DNA of 64,000 nt from NCBI RefSeq assembly GCF_036588685.1, contig NC_086386.1, forward strand, positions 73,406,682-73,470,681. Reading direction: 5' to 3'. The notes under the pieces are model-generated. The model was not told where the DNA came from. It ran no database searches and worked only from the letters and a program-made list of their open reading frames with translations. Both the position numbers and the translations under genes were made by a program. The DNA is from Mytilus trossulus. Taxonomy: Eukaryota; Mollusca; Bivalvia; Mytilida; Mytilidae. This document shows, piece by piece, positions 12,441 to 27,000 of the stretch (position 1 is the first letter of the stretch; each line of letters opens with the position of its first letter).

Positions 12441-14290
12441 TCTATTGAAAGAGAAATGATCAGACATAATAGGCTTACTGGCTAATAAATAGACCGAATT
12501 TGGTCTAGCTAAAGTAATTAAAATAAAATATCAAACTGTTCTTTTTTGGTATTCACCTATATTATGTATATGAGAGTATGTAAACCATTAACCGTCAGTC
12601 TTCATTTTTGGAAGCCAGCCTTACCAAAAGGCTTCATTTTCGGCTTCTATTCTTCGAAACTAGCCTTTCCGATCAAAATCATTGCTGCTTATGTTTATAT
12701 AAGGTAACAAGACAGTTGGGCAAGGAAACCATCACCTCCATGTTTAATGCAATAATTGAACCAAAACACTGGCAGATCCAGAAATTTTCATAACTGGGGG
12801 CCCACTGATTGCCTATGAAGAGGGGGCCGCTCCAGTTACGCTTCAGTGATTCCCTATATAAGCAACCAAATTTTTTTCCCCAAAAGAAGGGGGTGGCCCT
12901 GGCCCCCCTAAATCTGCCTCTGCAAAAGAAACCAGTACCTGTTTCCCTACATGATTGAGGGTGGTAAAGGGGGTCTAAACATGGAAAATTATAAGGGTAA
13001 ATCCTGAAACCCTGAGCTTAAAAACACCTGATCCCGGAGTCCCGATAAAGGTCATATCCCCCCTCACATATTGTCTATTGAAAGAGAAATGATAAGACAT
13101 AATAGGCTTACTGGCTAATAAATAGACCGAATTTGGTCTAGCTAAAGTAATTAAAATAAAATATCAAACTGTTCTTTTTTGGTATCAAAATGCTCCTGTA
13201 TTCACCTATATTATGTATATGAGAGTATGTAAACCATTAACCGTCAGTCTTCATTTTTGGAAGCCAGCCTTACCAAAAGGCTTCATTTTCGGCTTCTATT
13301 CTTCGAAACTAGCCTTTCCGATCAAAATCATTGCTGCTTATGTTTATATAAGGTAACAAGACAGTTGGGCAAGGAAACCATCACCTCCATGTTTAATGCA
13401 ATAATTGAACCAAAACACTGGCAGATCCAGAAATTTTCATAACTGGGGGCCCACTGATTGCCTATGAAGAGGGGGCCGCTCCAGTTACGCTTCAGTGATT
13501 CCCTATATAAGCAACCAAATTTTTTTCCCCAAAAGAAGGGGGTGGCCCTGGCCCCCCTAAATCTGCCTCTGCAAAAGAAACCAGTACCTGTTTCCCTACA
13601 TGATTGAGGGTGGTAAAGGGGGTCTAAACATGGAAAATTATAAGGGTAAATCCTGAAACCCTGAGCTTAAAAACACCTGATCCCGGAGTCCCGATAAAGG
13701 TCATATCCCCCCTCACATATTGTCTATTGAAAGAGAAATGATAAGACATAATAGGCTTACTGGCTAATAAATAGACCGAATTTGGTCTAGCTAAAGTAAT
13801 TAAAATAAAATATCAAACTGTTCTTTTTTGGTATCAAAATGCTCCTGTATTCACCTATATTATGTATATGAGAGTATGTAAACCATTAACCGTCAGTCTT
13901 CATTTTTGGAAGCCAGCCTTACCAAAAGGCTTCATTTTCGGCTTCTATTCTTCGAAACTAGCCTTTCCGATCAAAATCATTGCTGCTTATGTTTATATAA
14001 GGTAACAAGACAGTTGGGCAAGGAAACCATCACCTCCATGTTTAATGCAATAATTGAACCAAAACACTGGCAGATCCAGAAATTTTCATAACTGGGGGCC
14101 CACTGATTGCCTATGAAGAGGGGGCCGCTCCAGTTACGCTTCAGTGATTCCCTATATAAGCAACCAAATTTTTTTCCCCAAAAGAAGGGGGTGGCCCTGG
14201 CCCCCCTAAATCTGCCTCTGCAAAAGAAACCAGTACCTGTTTCCCTACATGATTGAGGGTGGTAAAGGGGGTCTAAACATGGAAAATTAT
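12363..14290 (+). repeat. Tandem triplication, 649-bp unit
   Basis: Three nearly identical head-to-tail copies start about 12363, 12996 and 13645. Copies two and three are exactly 649 bases apart. Copy one lacks 16 bases (TCAAAATGCTCCTGTA) around 12551 and has C where the others have A in GAGAAATGATMAGACA. Each unit includes a family D element. A 61-codon open frame repeats in each copy but looks incidental. It lies in the inferred first intron of calnexin. Confidence 0.95.
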
Positions 14291-14542
14291 GAAATAGAAA
14301 TCACAAAAACTTTGCTCAGAAAACAAAAATCAGGAAAAATGAAGCATGAGAAATAAAATCCAAAGTATTAAGGAAAAAAGTAGTAGATTTAAAAATATCA
14401 AGTACTTTTTTCCTTAATACTATATTATTCAATTGTTTTGGGAGATCATGTAGTCATTATTATTGGGCAAGAAGACAGTTACCTTAATTATGAGAATCCA
14501 CACGAAACATGGAAAATATATAAGGGGAAAGTCAAACCATAT

Positions 14543-14870
14543 AAAAAGATGTTGTATACAGTATAATTGCCAATAAGACAACTCTCCACAATAAACTAAA
14601 ATGACACAGAAATAAGTCATCATACGGCCTTCAACCATGAGCAAAGCCCATACCACCTAGTCAGCTATAAAAGTGTATTCAAATAGAAATAAGAAGATGT
14701 GGTATGAGTGCCATTGAGACAAATCTCCATCCAAGTCTCAATTTGTAAAAGTAAATCGTCAACATGGAGCCTTGGCTCACATCGAACAGCAAGCTATAAA
14801 GGGAACCAAAATTAACTAGTGTAAAAACATTCAAACAGGGAAAATCTAATCTATACAAAAAATTATTAGT
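14543..14870 (+). repeat. Two adjacent family A repeats (variant B then A)
   Basis: 14543-14665 is a variant with TGACACAGAAATAA and GGCCTTCAACCATGAGCAAA. 14693-14870 is the main type with GATGTGGTATGAGTGCC and ends AACAGGGAAAATC. They end only about 30 bases before the calnexin coding start. Confidence 0.75.
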
Positions 14871-14901
14871 ATTCATTATAAATATGTTTCTTTTTTGCAG
14901 A

Positions 14902-15042
14902 ATGATGAAGCTTAAGAGTATCTTCCTGTTATTTTTATCCCTTGGACTTCTCCATGTCAGCATCTGTGATACAGAAGAGGAAGACGATGACGATGATACA
15001 ACTGTTGAAGTAGAAGAGGAACCTCCTGCTGTTGTAGAAAAA
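14902..15042 (+). CDS. CANX: Calnexin exon: signal peptide and acidic N-terminus
   Basis: Encodes [20 protein letters not shown] then a likely cleavage near ICDT, followed by a run of Asp/Glu (EEEDDDDD) as in other calnexins. The acceptor TTTTTTGCAG is directly upstream. The donor (AAA|GTAAAA) is weak but keeps phase 0 into the exon at 15551. Intron 15043-15550 shows nothing. Confidence 0.93.
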
Positions 15043-18000
15043 GTAAAATAATACGTTTGTTTTCTAGCATAATGTCTTATGATCATGATGATACCATAAT
15101 GTTTTAGGGCAGACTAAAAATTCTTACCTTTGCAATTTCACGTAAAGTGGCAGCCCAGGCTAGTGAAATTGCTCTCTGGCCTGTAAAAATCATATCTTTG
15201 TTTTCTCTTATTACTCTAACATGTTAAAAAAAAGATGGGTTGGTATGAACATGTAAGCAAATTTTTTAAACAAATTTTACAACAGTGGAAAAAGATTGAC
15301 TTTAATCTTTTTAGAAATGACCCAATAAATCTTTATGGTATGCACTGACAATTAATTTTAAATTGGGTTAGCAACAACTCATTTTATTTGTCCTTTTGTA
15401 TTATAATTTACTAGCAATAGCTCACAGTTCTATTTGTTTCATTTTGTTTATTAAAACCCCATGACTTTTTTGTGAAGTCTACAATACTATTTGTATGTCA
15501 TCATTTGAATATAGAATGCAATAGTAATTAGTATGTTTTGTTATTTGAAGGTTAATTATGTACCTCCAGTAGTGAAAGGAAATACATTCTTTACAGAAAC
15601 ATTTGATAAACCAGCAGATTTTGAAAAAAGGTTTGTTGAAAATGATTTCTATATTTATAGATCATTTCTATAGATCAATGAAATGACCAAGAAAGAATAA
15701 ATTTCATTTTTTGTCAATATTCATCATGAATTACATGCACACATACAACTGGGAATAAGGAAAAAGATGTCCTAACATGGCTAATTATCCTTCATACACA
15801 CATACAACTGGGAATAAGGAAAAAGATGTTCTAACATGGCTAATTATCCTTCATGTACACATACAACTGGGAATAAGGAAAAAGATGTCCTAACATGGCT
15901 AATTATCCTTCATACACACATACAACTGGGAATAAGGAAAAAGATGTCCTAACATGGCTAATTATCCTTCATGTACACATACAACTGGGAATAAGGAAAA
16001 AGATGTCCTAACATGGCTAATTATCCTTCATACACACATACAACTGGGAATAAGGAAAAAGATGTCCTAACATGGCTAATTATCCTTCATGTACACATAC
16101 AACTGGGAATAAGGAAAAAGATGTCCTAACATGGCTAATTATCCTTCATTAACCAAAATGATGTTCATACTGAGTAAAGTTCATATGTTGGAAGGTTTAT
16201 CATGATGTAAACTATTAATTTCATGAAAAGTCCCAAGAAGACACAATATCTGCAATAATTTGTTATGACGGAACAAAAAAAAACAACACATCAGATATAT
16301 ATTATGTTCAAATTATAAAATTTGAGAATAATCAGCATTATCAAATTATTGTATGACAAGATTTTGAACACTATTCTGTCCTAAAAATAAAACTGATATC
16401 AAAATAAAGGAGATTTATCAAATTGGCTGTGTTTTAAATCCCAGAAAGTGGCATACAAATCCAATACTAGAATGAAAGTTATATTCACATAGTATTTTTG
16501 CTGTTGAAATTACAACTGATTAAAATTGAATTTTTACATTCCACAGATGGACCAAGTCACAGACTAAGAAAGATGGTGCTGAAGAAACTATTGCCAAATA
16601 TGATGGTGAGTGGTGAGGCTATACCCAAATTATGATGATGATTTATGATAAAACTAATGGTGAAATCATTTTATAAAATTTTGATTCCATTTTTGCTTCT
16701 TTGTCACCAAAACTATTTAATAGTGTTTTTTTTAGTGAAAAATCCTTGGCATTCCATGCTGAGATATTTGGATAACCAATTGTTACTTTTGTGTTGGTTC
16801 AGTAGAAATTAAAAAGTAGTATATATTGATAGGACATTAACATGTAATCATACTGAATTAGCTGTTGACCATTACACAATTTACATGCTTTAATTAGCAA
16901 ATCATACTGCATCTACGTAATTTAATGTAATTGCTTGACTTTGTCTACTTTTAGGTAAATGGTCAGTAGAAGAACCTAAAGACAGTGCTCTGAAAGGTGA
17001 TCATGGCTTAGTGTTAAAGGTTTGTAGTATTTAGTATCCTGTTAACCCTTTCCTCCATAATGACACCTTTTGACGCCACCCCCCTTACTCCATAATGACG
17101 CCTTTTGACGCCTGTGTAGTACCTCAGTTGAAACACTTTAACTGCAAAGTGTCTGCAGTTGACTTAATAACATTTATATCCAATATGAAAAGGAATATCA
17201 TAGGATTATCTGACTTACATTTATTTGATAAAATAGTTGTTTTTCGCAATGCCTTAATACTTTAAAGCATATATATGTTCAGCAATTTATCAAAAAAATC
17301 CTATGCGAATCAAGTATGCAAAAAAAAAATTTCAATGGAGGAAAGGGTTAATCTTTCATCATACTTATAGATACAGTAGACGTTATCAACTACATTTTAC
17401 ATGCATTGTTTAATATTGTCATTCAGTGTGAGGTGATTAATAAGAGAGTCAGAGCCCACAGATTAATTTTAATGACAGAATAACTAAAAAAAATATTTAC
17501 TTTTGTAAATTCAATTCTGCGGTGTTTTTTTGGTAAAAATTATTTGCTCTTGTAAATTAAGATTGAGGTAATATCAATAGAGGGGCAGAAGGACGTTTTA
17601 TTTTAAAAATTCAGGATTGATCTGTTATTGACTGGAATTCTTGAAAGTGGAATCATCTGGAGTTTGATTTAATTATTTTTTTATGAGAGGACAGATACTT
17701 TCCCTCCACTCTGATGCTTACAACAGAACACAATTTGCTTATTGTCAACAATACTTGAACAAATGAAATTCACCTAATAAGAAACATTTTATGATTTGTA
17801 TAATTTTTTTTTCAGTCTAAAGCTAAACATCACGCCATCTCATCTAAGTTAAACAAACCATTCAGATTTGATGGAAAACCATTTGTAGTCCAGTAAGTAC
17901 AGACATTAAATCAGGTGTAATATTAAGTTGCAGAGGAAGCATTTAAATGGTTTGCTTGTCTTCAGCCAGTGTGACACTCTGATTTATAACATACATTTCT

Positions 18001-21000
18001 AACATACTGTGTGAATTGTATAATTTTATTTAAGAAAACAATAACTCACCCATACTCTGAGTTCTTGAAAAGAGGTGGTCTGAATTTTTGCCACCATATT
18101 GGCCAAATTTTGGTATTTTGTAATAGAAATAATAGTGTGTACCAGCAGATTTCTTCAAGGACCACCAGGAAATGAGAGATTTTGAGAACCCTGCCCTTAG
18201 TAAAAATAAATGGTTTCGGGATTATGTGTATCTTTATGAAATTGTCTTTAAATCTCTTTCTTCCTTGTCTCATACATTTTATACGACCGCAAATTTTGAA
18301 AAAATTTTCGTCGTATATTGCTATCACGTTGGCGTCGTCGTCGTTGTCGTTGTTGTCGTCGTCGTCGTCGTCCGAATACTTTTAGTAAAAGTGAATAGAA
18401 ATCTATGAAATTTTAACGCAAGGTTTATGACCATAAAAGGAAGGCTGGTATTGATTTTGGGAGTTTTGGTCCCAACATTTTAGGAATTAGGGGCCAAAAA
18501 GGGCCCAAATAAGCATTTTCTTGGTTTTCGCACTATAACTTTAGTTTAAGTTAATAGAAATCTATGAAATTTTGACACAAGGTTCATGACCACAAAAGAA
18601 AGGTTGGGATTGATTTTGGGAGTTTCGGTTTCAACAGTTTAGGAATTAGGGGCCAAAAAAGGGCCCAAATAAGCATTATTCTTGGTTTTCGCACAATAAC
18701 TTTAGTTAAAGTAAATAGAAATCAATGAAATTTAAACATAATGTTTATGACCACAAAAGGAAGGTTGGTATTGATTTTGGGAGTTTTGGTCCCAACAGTT
18801 TAGGAATTAGGGGCCAAAAAGGGACCCAAATAAGCATTTTTCTTGGTTTTCGCACCATAGCGTTAGTATAAGTAAATAGAAATCTATGAAATTTAAACAC
18901 AAGGTTTATGACTATAAAAGGAAGGTTGGTATTGATTTTGGGAGTTTTGGTCCTAACAGTTAAGGAAAAAGGGGCCCAAAGGGTCCAAAATTAAACTTTG
19001 TTTGATTTCATCAAAATTGAATAATTGGGGTTCTTTAATATGCCGAATCTAACTGTGTATGTAGATTCTTAATTTTTGGTCCCGTTTTCAAATTGGTCTA
19101 CATTAAGGTCCAAAGGGTCCAAAATTAAACTTAGTTTGATTTTAACAAAAATTGAAACCTTTGGGTTCTTTGATATGCTGAATCTAAAAATGTACTTAGA
19201 TTTTTGATTATTGGCCCAGTTTTCAAGTTGGCCCAAATCGAGGTCCAAAATTAAACATTGTTTGATTTCATCAAAAATTGAATAACTGGGGTTCTTTGAT
19301 GTGCCAAATCTAACTGTGTATGTAGATTCTTAATTTTTGGTCCAGTTTTAAAATTGGTCTAAATTAAAGTGCAAAGGGTCCAAAATTAAACTAAGTTTGA
19401 TTTTAACAAAAATTAAATTCTTGGGCCTCTTTGATATGCTGAATCTAAACATGTACTTAGATTTTTGATTATGGGCCCAGTTTTCAAGTTGGTCCAAATC
19501 AGGATCTAAAATTATTATATTAAGTATTGTTGATAGCAAGTCTTTTCAATTGCACAGTATTGTGCAATGGCAAGAAATATCTAATTTCACAATATTGTGA
19601 AATAGCAAAATTTTTTTTAATTAAGAGTTATCTTTCTTTCTCCAGTATAGTAAGCAAGAAATATCTGCAAGAATTTTTTTTAATTGGAGTTATCTTTCTT
19701 TGTCCAGAATCAACTTAAATCTTTGTTATATACAATATACAATGTATATTCACTTTTTACTACCAACTGATAAATTTAAATAATCTTTACCATTCAGTGA
19801 TAACAAGCAGTTTTTTTACATCTTAATATTTTATGATGTTTTTAAATGAGTAGTAATTGTTGCAAACTCCATTAGAATATTTTAATTGAAATTAGTTTTG
19901 GAATAAGGGAAAGGGGGATGTGATTAAAAAATTGGGTTCAATTTTTCTCATTTGAAATTTCATAAATAAAAAGAAAATTTCTTCAAACATTTTTTTGAGA
20001 GGATTAATATTCAACAGCATAGTGAATTTCTCTAAGAGAAAACAAAAATTTTAAGTTCATTTGAATACATTCATTCTGTGTCAGAAACCTATGCTGTGTC
20101 AACTATTTAATCACAATCCAAATTTAGAGCGGAATCCAGCTTGAATGTTGTGTCCATACTTGCCCCAACCGTTCAGGGTTCAAACTCTGCGGTCGTATAA
20201 AGCTACGCCCTGCGGAGCATCTGGTTAACATTAAAAGGATGTTTTGAAAATTCATGTAAGGAATTCTAATTTCCATTTTTTAAATTTTACTTTTTTTTTC
20301 TTCGCAGATATGAAGTCAAGTTTCAGAATGGATTAGAATGTGGTGGTGCTTATGTTAAACTTCTCTCCATGGATAAACAGTTAGAGTTGGTGAGTCATGA
20401 ACGAAATATATGTACTTAATCAGTAGTTTTAGATTTTTATAGAAATTATTTCTTAACATTGTTCTTATACACTAAAATTACGCTGATGGACTTAAACTTT
20501 TCAAAGTAAAAAAATATTTCTACTTGAACTCTCAAAAAAATCTAAATCAGAACCAGGGAACAGAAGCTTTAGTTACTGAAATCGTATTTAATTATTTTGA
20601 AATGAAAATGGGTTGTTGTAAGTTGTTAATTTAAACAGGGAAGGCACTTTCAAAATGAGGTAATCGTCTATAAAGAGACACATTTAAATTTCTTTAACAG
20701 CAACAACACATAGTTGAGATTTAGTAGTGCCAAACAAGAGCACCATGTATGCTGTTTATTCACAGCCCTTCCAAGAATTTTAAAGAGTATTTTTTGGTGG
20801 CAAAATAATGGTAAACAGGGATACTTGCAGTTACATGAAATCTCAGAATTCTGGGTTTGATTCTGTAACCATTGCTATAATAAATGGTTGTATTTTGCTA
20901 AATTTTTTTAACTTATGTATATATTGCTTTTACCTGAATTAATATTACTATTATTAATTATTATTCTTATTTTTTGTAGAAACAATTTCAAGATAAGACC

Positions 21001-24000
21001 CCTTACACTATAATGTTTGGTCCAGATAAATGTGGTATGGATCACAAGGTTAGTATGACATTTACAAAGAGATAACTATTGTTGTAGAATTTTTGCTACA
21101 CTTATTGACTATGCCTTTTCAAAAGAGAAATAATTTGATTGTGCTTCAATCTTTCAGTAATGTTTTGATATGTGTACAGAATTTGTAATAAGTGAAATGT
21201 GCTCTATAAAGATAAACAAATGTGCTATGAATGCCAATGGGACAACTATTCATTAAAAAAAAAAATTGCAAAATCCGTACCATATAATAAGCTATAATAG
21301 AATCCAGTATTTCAAGTGTACAATACATCAGAAAAAAACAGATTGTGACCAGGTTAAACATGTTAAAAGTGCTCAATCCTCCTTTAACTCGGACCTTGGT
21401 GTAACAATACAACATAAGGACATACTATAAAAATTAAAATTGAATCATCATGTCAATACTAAGCACAAAAAGAAATAACTAAAGGCAAAATACACAAAGT
21501 ACACTGATCTTGTTAAAAAAAAGTTATAAAAAAAGAACATCACTGTTTCAATTTCAATGTTAAAAAATAATAATGTCATAGAAAAAAGTACATTTAATAT
21601 TCATTTATTATAGCATTCTAACTTTGTATATATTTTGATCAGTTGACAATATTCTCAATTTTATTTTGATTTTTTTCCAGTTACATTTTATATTCAGACA
21701 CAAAAATCCTAAAACAGGAGAGTTTGAGGTAAGTTTATGGTAATTTATTCTTAGCTGAAATATACTTTCTTGACCAGTTGGTTATTTTATAAATCCATGT
21801 ATGGTTTATTGGATCTCAGTTCTTCAACTATTATTTCAAATATTCATGCTCTCCTCTGAATTTCCTACTGCAACATCATTAAAAAGGCAACAATATCTGA
21901 TGATGTCATACAGAGAGAACACATCTTTTTGCAGATCATTGATAAAAAAAGGATTAAGTTTGCCTTCATATCTTTAAAAAATTTAAGAGTAACATAACTG
22001 AATGTGTCTGATGTTTTAAACTGACAACACTTTGAATTTTATGTCCTGAAATTGGTATTTAATGGATAACTATAAAACTTGTTATTGTCTTTTGATTTAA
22101 ACATAACCTTTCATCTGTGCTTGTAGGAGAAGCATGCTAAGAAGCCTACAGCCAACCTTGATAGCTACTTCACAGATAAGAAGACACATTTATACAAACT
22201 GGGTCAGTATACTTTATATGAAGTTCTCTCTCTCTTTATGCAGATGCTTATTTAAATTTTGTAAAAAAAACCTTTAAATTTCACTATTCACTTTTCAAAC
22301 AATCACTTGCATAATGTAATAGTTTTCAGCCTTCAAAGATTGGTCTTTTGTTTATTTTGGACAGGATAGGGTTAAATTAATTTTTTAAGTGCCTTACTGA
22401 TGTTGGTGAGTACAAAGCCCAGAAAAAAAGCCTGCAAATTAAGTTTTATATGAATAGAAATAACAAAAAAATATAAAATCCAGTTTATTATTATTTATAA
22501 CTAAAAATATTTAACCACGTTTTTCACACATGTCAATTATGTTTACTTTCAGTTGTTAATCCTGACAACAGTTTTGAGATATTTGTGGACAATACCTTAG
22601 TAAATGAAGGAAGCTTATTAGAAGATATGAGGTATTTATACAAAGCAGACATTTTATATATAATTAGAATACATAACTGGTTTTCTGTTGTCAAATAGAT
22701 ACATGTAAAGTTTGGGTCAGAATTTTTGCCTCTGTATTCTGGTCTGAATGCCTAACGGCTGTTCAAGATTTAAGTTCATGTTGGAAGAGAGATACTTTAT
22801 TTGGACCCCAATCATAGCCACCTATGTAATAAATTTTCATTTTACTTCTTATTCTTTAAATATTCTAAAGAAAATACAACCACCATATTTGAGTGCCTCC
22901 CCATGCATTGGAATTGTCTTAACAATTCTTTAAGGTGTACAGAGGAATTGTTACTACTAAAATTTCTTAATTTGTATTCTTCTTTCGTTAAATTGCTCTT
23001 TATCCTTACTAACAATGATCTTTTATATTTCAGTCCTCCTGTGAATCCACCCAAGGAAATAGATGATCCTAATGACAAGAAATCTGATGACTGGGACGAG
23101 AGAGAAAAGTAAATACATTTTATTATTGTCTTTACCACTTAATAGGCTGTTTAACTTAATGGTCTGTTTAACTTAAGGGCATACGATACAGTTACAGGGG
23201 AGGTAATGACGTTGCTAACGTAAAATGTTGTTTTCGCGACGTCAAACTGTGACATATCGGGGAAAAATGCGATTTTCGTCTGATTTTTATCATTCAAACT
23301 GATTTAATTTGAAAACGAGTTCATGGACCCCTATTTTTCAAAACAGCAATTTGTTTCATTTTGCAGGGAGATTATGTGACCCAAATTTTATAAAACTGTA
23401 AATATAGGATTTTTTTTAATTTTGATAAACATGCAGCTAAAAATGACGTATTTTCCTCAATTCATGAACATTTGATAAATATGAGTTATTTCTGAATAAA
23501 AAATGCATAATTTTTTAGAGTATGTATAAATTACTGAAATTACCGATTATTTAACAAAAAACAATTTGCGTTTATCTTTTATAACAAAAAATTTATGTCT
23601 TTCTTTCGAAAAAACAAATTATGGCCACAAATCTGAATTTTGAGCAAATATACAAAATTTCGATCTCATTTTACTCAAAAAGTAGCACATGAAGGTATAT
23701 TTTTTATAACATATTTGATTTAATCAGGTAAAAAATAGACTATATGCAAATTTTCACGAACTTGTAAATACAGGATCAAAACTGTATCGTATGCCCTTAA
23801 TAGGCTGTTTAACTTAATAGTCTGTTTAACTTAATAGTCTGTTTGACTTAATAGGGTTTCATGAATTTGCTCTTCACAACCACTATTTATATTATTTAAC
23901 TTCTTTCTTTTATAAGGCCATTCTTTCAAGGATATATTTTGGGCTTCAAAGGCAAATTTGTTGAAGTAATTTAGTTACTGTAAATTCAGAAATTATTGCG

Positions 24001-27000
24001 TGCATTTATTATTGTGATTTTTGTCGAGCCTGCGACTTTTGTCGCAGAAAGCTCGACATAGGGATAGTGATCCCGCGGCGGCGGTGTTAGCTCACTTCTT
24101 AAAAGCTCTATATTTTAGAAGGTGGGAGACCTGGATGCTTCATACTTTGTATATGGATGCCTCATGTTACGAAGTTTCCGTCAGTCACATGTCCAATGTC
24201 CTTGACCTCATTTTCATGGTTCAGTGACTACTTGAAAAAAAAGTTAAAATTTTTTGTAATGTTAAATTCTCTCTTATTATAAGTAATAGGATAACTATAT
24301 TTGGTATGTGCGTACCTTGCAAGGTCCTCTTGCCTGTCAGACCGTTTTCACTTGTCCTCGACCTCATTTCATGGATCAGTGAACAAGGTTAAGTTTTGGT
24401 GGTCAAGTTCATATCTGAGATACTATAAGCAATAGGTCTAGTATATTCGGTGTATGGAAGCACTGTAAGGTATACTTGTCCAACTGGCAGGTGTCATCTG
24501 ACCTTGACCTCATTTTCATGGTTCAGTGATTATAGTTAAGTTTTTGTGTTTTGGTCTGTTTTTCTAATACTGTATACAATAGGTCTTCTATATTTTGTGT
24601 ATGGAGTGGTTGTAAGGTGTACAGGTCTACCTGGCAGGTGTCATATGACCTTGACCTCATTTTCATGGTTCAGTGGTCAAAGTTAAGTTTTTGAGTTTTG
24701 GCCTTTTTTTCTAATACTATATGCAATAGGTCAACTATATTTGGTGTATGGAAATATTTCATAATCTTCATGTCAGTCGCGCAGGTTTTATTTGACCTTG
24801 AATTCTTTTTTTACGGTTCATAGCTAAGTGTTAAGCTTTTGTGTTTTGGTCTGTTTTTCTTAAACTATAAGCAATAAGTCAATTTTATTTGTTGTAAGAA
24901 AGAATTGCTAGCTGTACATGCCTACCTGGCATGGTTCATCTGACCTTGACCTCATTTTCATGGTTCAAAGGTCAATGTTTAGTTTTCTTGGTTTATGTTA
25001 AGTTTATGTGACAGTTGTAATAACGCTTTATTATTAGGACTATCAACATAATATCAATGATTAGTAAAGAAGGCGACACATTTCAGTGTGTGCACTCTTG
25101 TGTCATTTTAGACTGAAATGCGATTTGAATTTTTATGATGTTTGAGAATAATCCTGTTTAATGCATAAAAAATATTTCAAAATGCGACTTTAAGTTATTG
25201 TGTGTACAACTCTGGTGCATTTTTCACAATAATTTCTGAATTTACTGAGTTTAATGATATGTGACCACTAGCCTGTCAACACAATTTTTGACATAAGAGT
25301 AAACTGCTGCTTAATACAATGTAATATATGTCAATGTTTAATGTCATTGAACTAAGACTGTTGTATCTTTACTTGATAGGATTCCTGATCCAGATGCAGT
25401 TAAACCAGAAGATTGGTGAGTCTTTATAATTTCTTCTTTAATTTTCATTAAAATCTTTGGGAATTCTCACATGTGTGCAAAGTAGAAAATAATATAACCT
25501 GTCAATGATCTTGGGTTCTTCAATATTGATTTTAATGTTCATGCATATATAGCAAGTTGACATGGTTACAAAACAAATCATGGATTTTCTGATATACAAC
25601 CTAATGAATTAAGAACCTTTCTCGTTTTGTTTATATAGATTAGACCGTTGTTTTTCCCGTTTGAATGGTTTTACACTAGTAATTTTGGGGCCCTTTATAG
25701 CTTGTTGTTCGGTGTGAGCCAAGGCTCTGTGTTGAAGGCCGTACTTTAACCTATAATGGTTTAATTTTTAAATTGTTATTTGGATGGAGAGTTGTCTCAT
25801 TGGCACTCACACCACATCTTCCTATATCTACTTATGAAATAAACAGTTATGCCTGAAATATAAACGGTGGTTGAAATCCTACATCAAAGTGATTTTGTGG
25901 TAAACAACAAAAAATCTAGATGACAGTTATATATATATATATGGAATATGAAAACACAACTGAATTCAAACCAAACTTTTAAATAGAAAAAAAAAGAAGA
26001 TGTGGTATGATTGCCAATGAGAACATCCTCCACAAGAGAACATATGACACAGAAATTAACAACTATAGATCACTGTATGACCTTCAACAATGAACAAAGC
26101 CCATACTGTAAAGTTAGCTAAAAAAAAAACATTTTAAAATAGAAAAAATATTAACCTGGTTGTAATTTGTACAGGGATGAGAGTGAACCTGAATACATTA
26201 TTGATGAGGCAGCTACAATGCCTGATGGATGGTTAGAAGATGAACCAGAACTTATCCCTGACCCAGATGCTGAAAAACCAGAAGATTGGTTAGTATTGTA
26301 ATAATGTTCAGCTGATTATACAGAGTTATCTCCTTGTAGTGTTATGTACCACCTTAATGGTTGAAAAGCATCACAAACTATATTTAATTAAGAAGATTCA
26401 TAAAACTATCCACAAGATACCAAATGATGTAATATTAGCACTAACACTGAGTTCTCTAAATTTATTCCTGTATAATATCATTAGGACCAGAACACAGTGA
26501 CGAAGGCCATTTGTTGCCCTGAAGTATTTGTTTCTATAAATGATATTATTTTTATTCTCTTCCATTTCTTTTTTTTCATAGTATTGTAGCACAAATTTAT
26601 TTTTTATATAAAATGTATGTATTCAAAAAGTATTTACTTTTTATACGACCGCAAATTTTGAAAAAAATTTCGTCGTATATTGCTATCACGTTGGCGTCGT
26701 CCGAATACTTTTAGTTTTCGCACTCTAACTTTAGTAAAAGTGAATAGAAATCTATGAAATTTTAACACAAGGTTTATGACCATAAAAGGAAGGCTGGTAT
26801 TGATTTTGGGAGTTTTGGTCCCAACATTTTAGGAATAAGGGGCCAAAAAGGGCCCAAATAAGCAATTTCTTGGTTTTCGCACTATAACTTTAGTTTAAGT
26901 TAATAGAAATCTATGAAATTTTGACACAAGGTTTATGACCACAAAAGAAAGGTTGGGATTGATTTTGGGAGTTTTGGTTTCAACAGTTTAGGAATTAGGG

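Noticed and set aside
12608..14091. Three identical 61-codon frames
   Set aside because: They repeat only because the 649-bp unit is triplicated; no known protein and no initiation context seen.
14679..15086. 135-codon minus-strand frame rich in Ser
   Set aside because: It is the antisense shadow of the calnexin signal-peptide exon (the acidic GAT/GAA run reads as Ser on the other strand).
18172..18408. Frames encoding Val/Ser runs
   Set aside because: They are translations of the GTC/GTT trinucleotide run in repeat family F.
22801..23112. 103-codon frame
   Set aside because: Its C-terminal part is a calnexin P-domain exon read from intron sequence upstream; the rest is intron.
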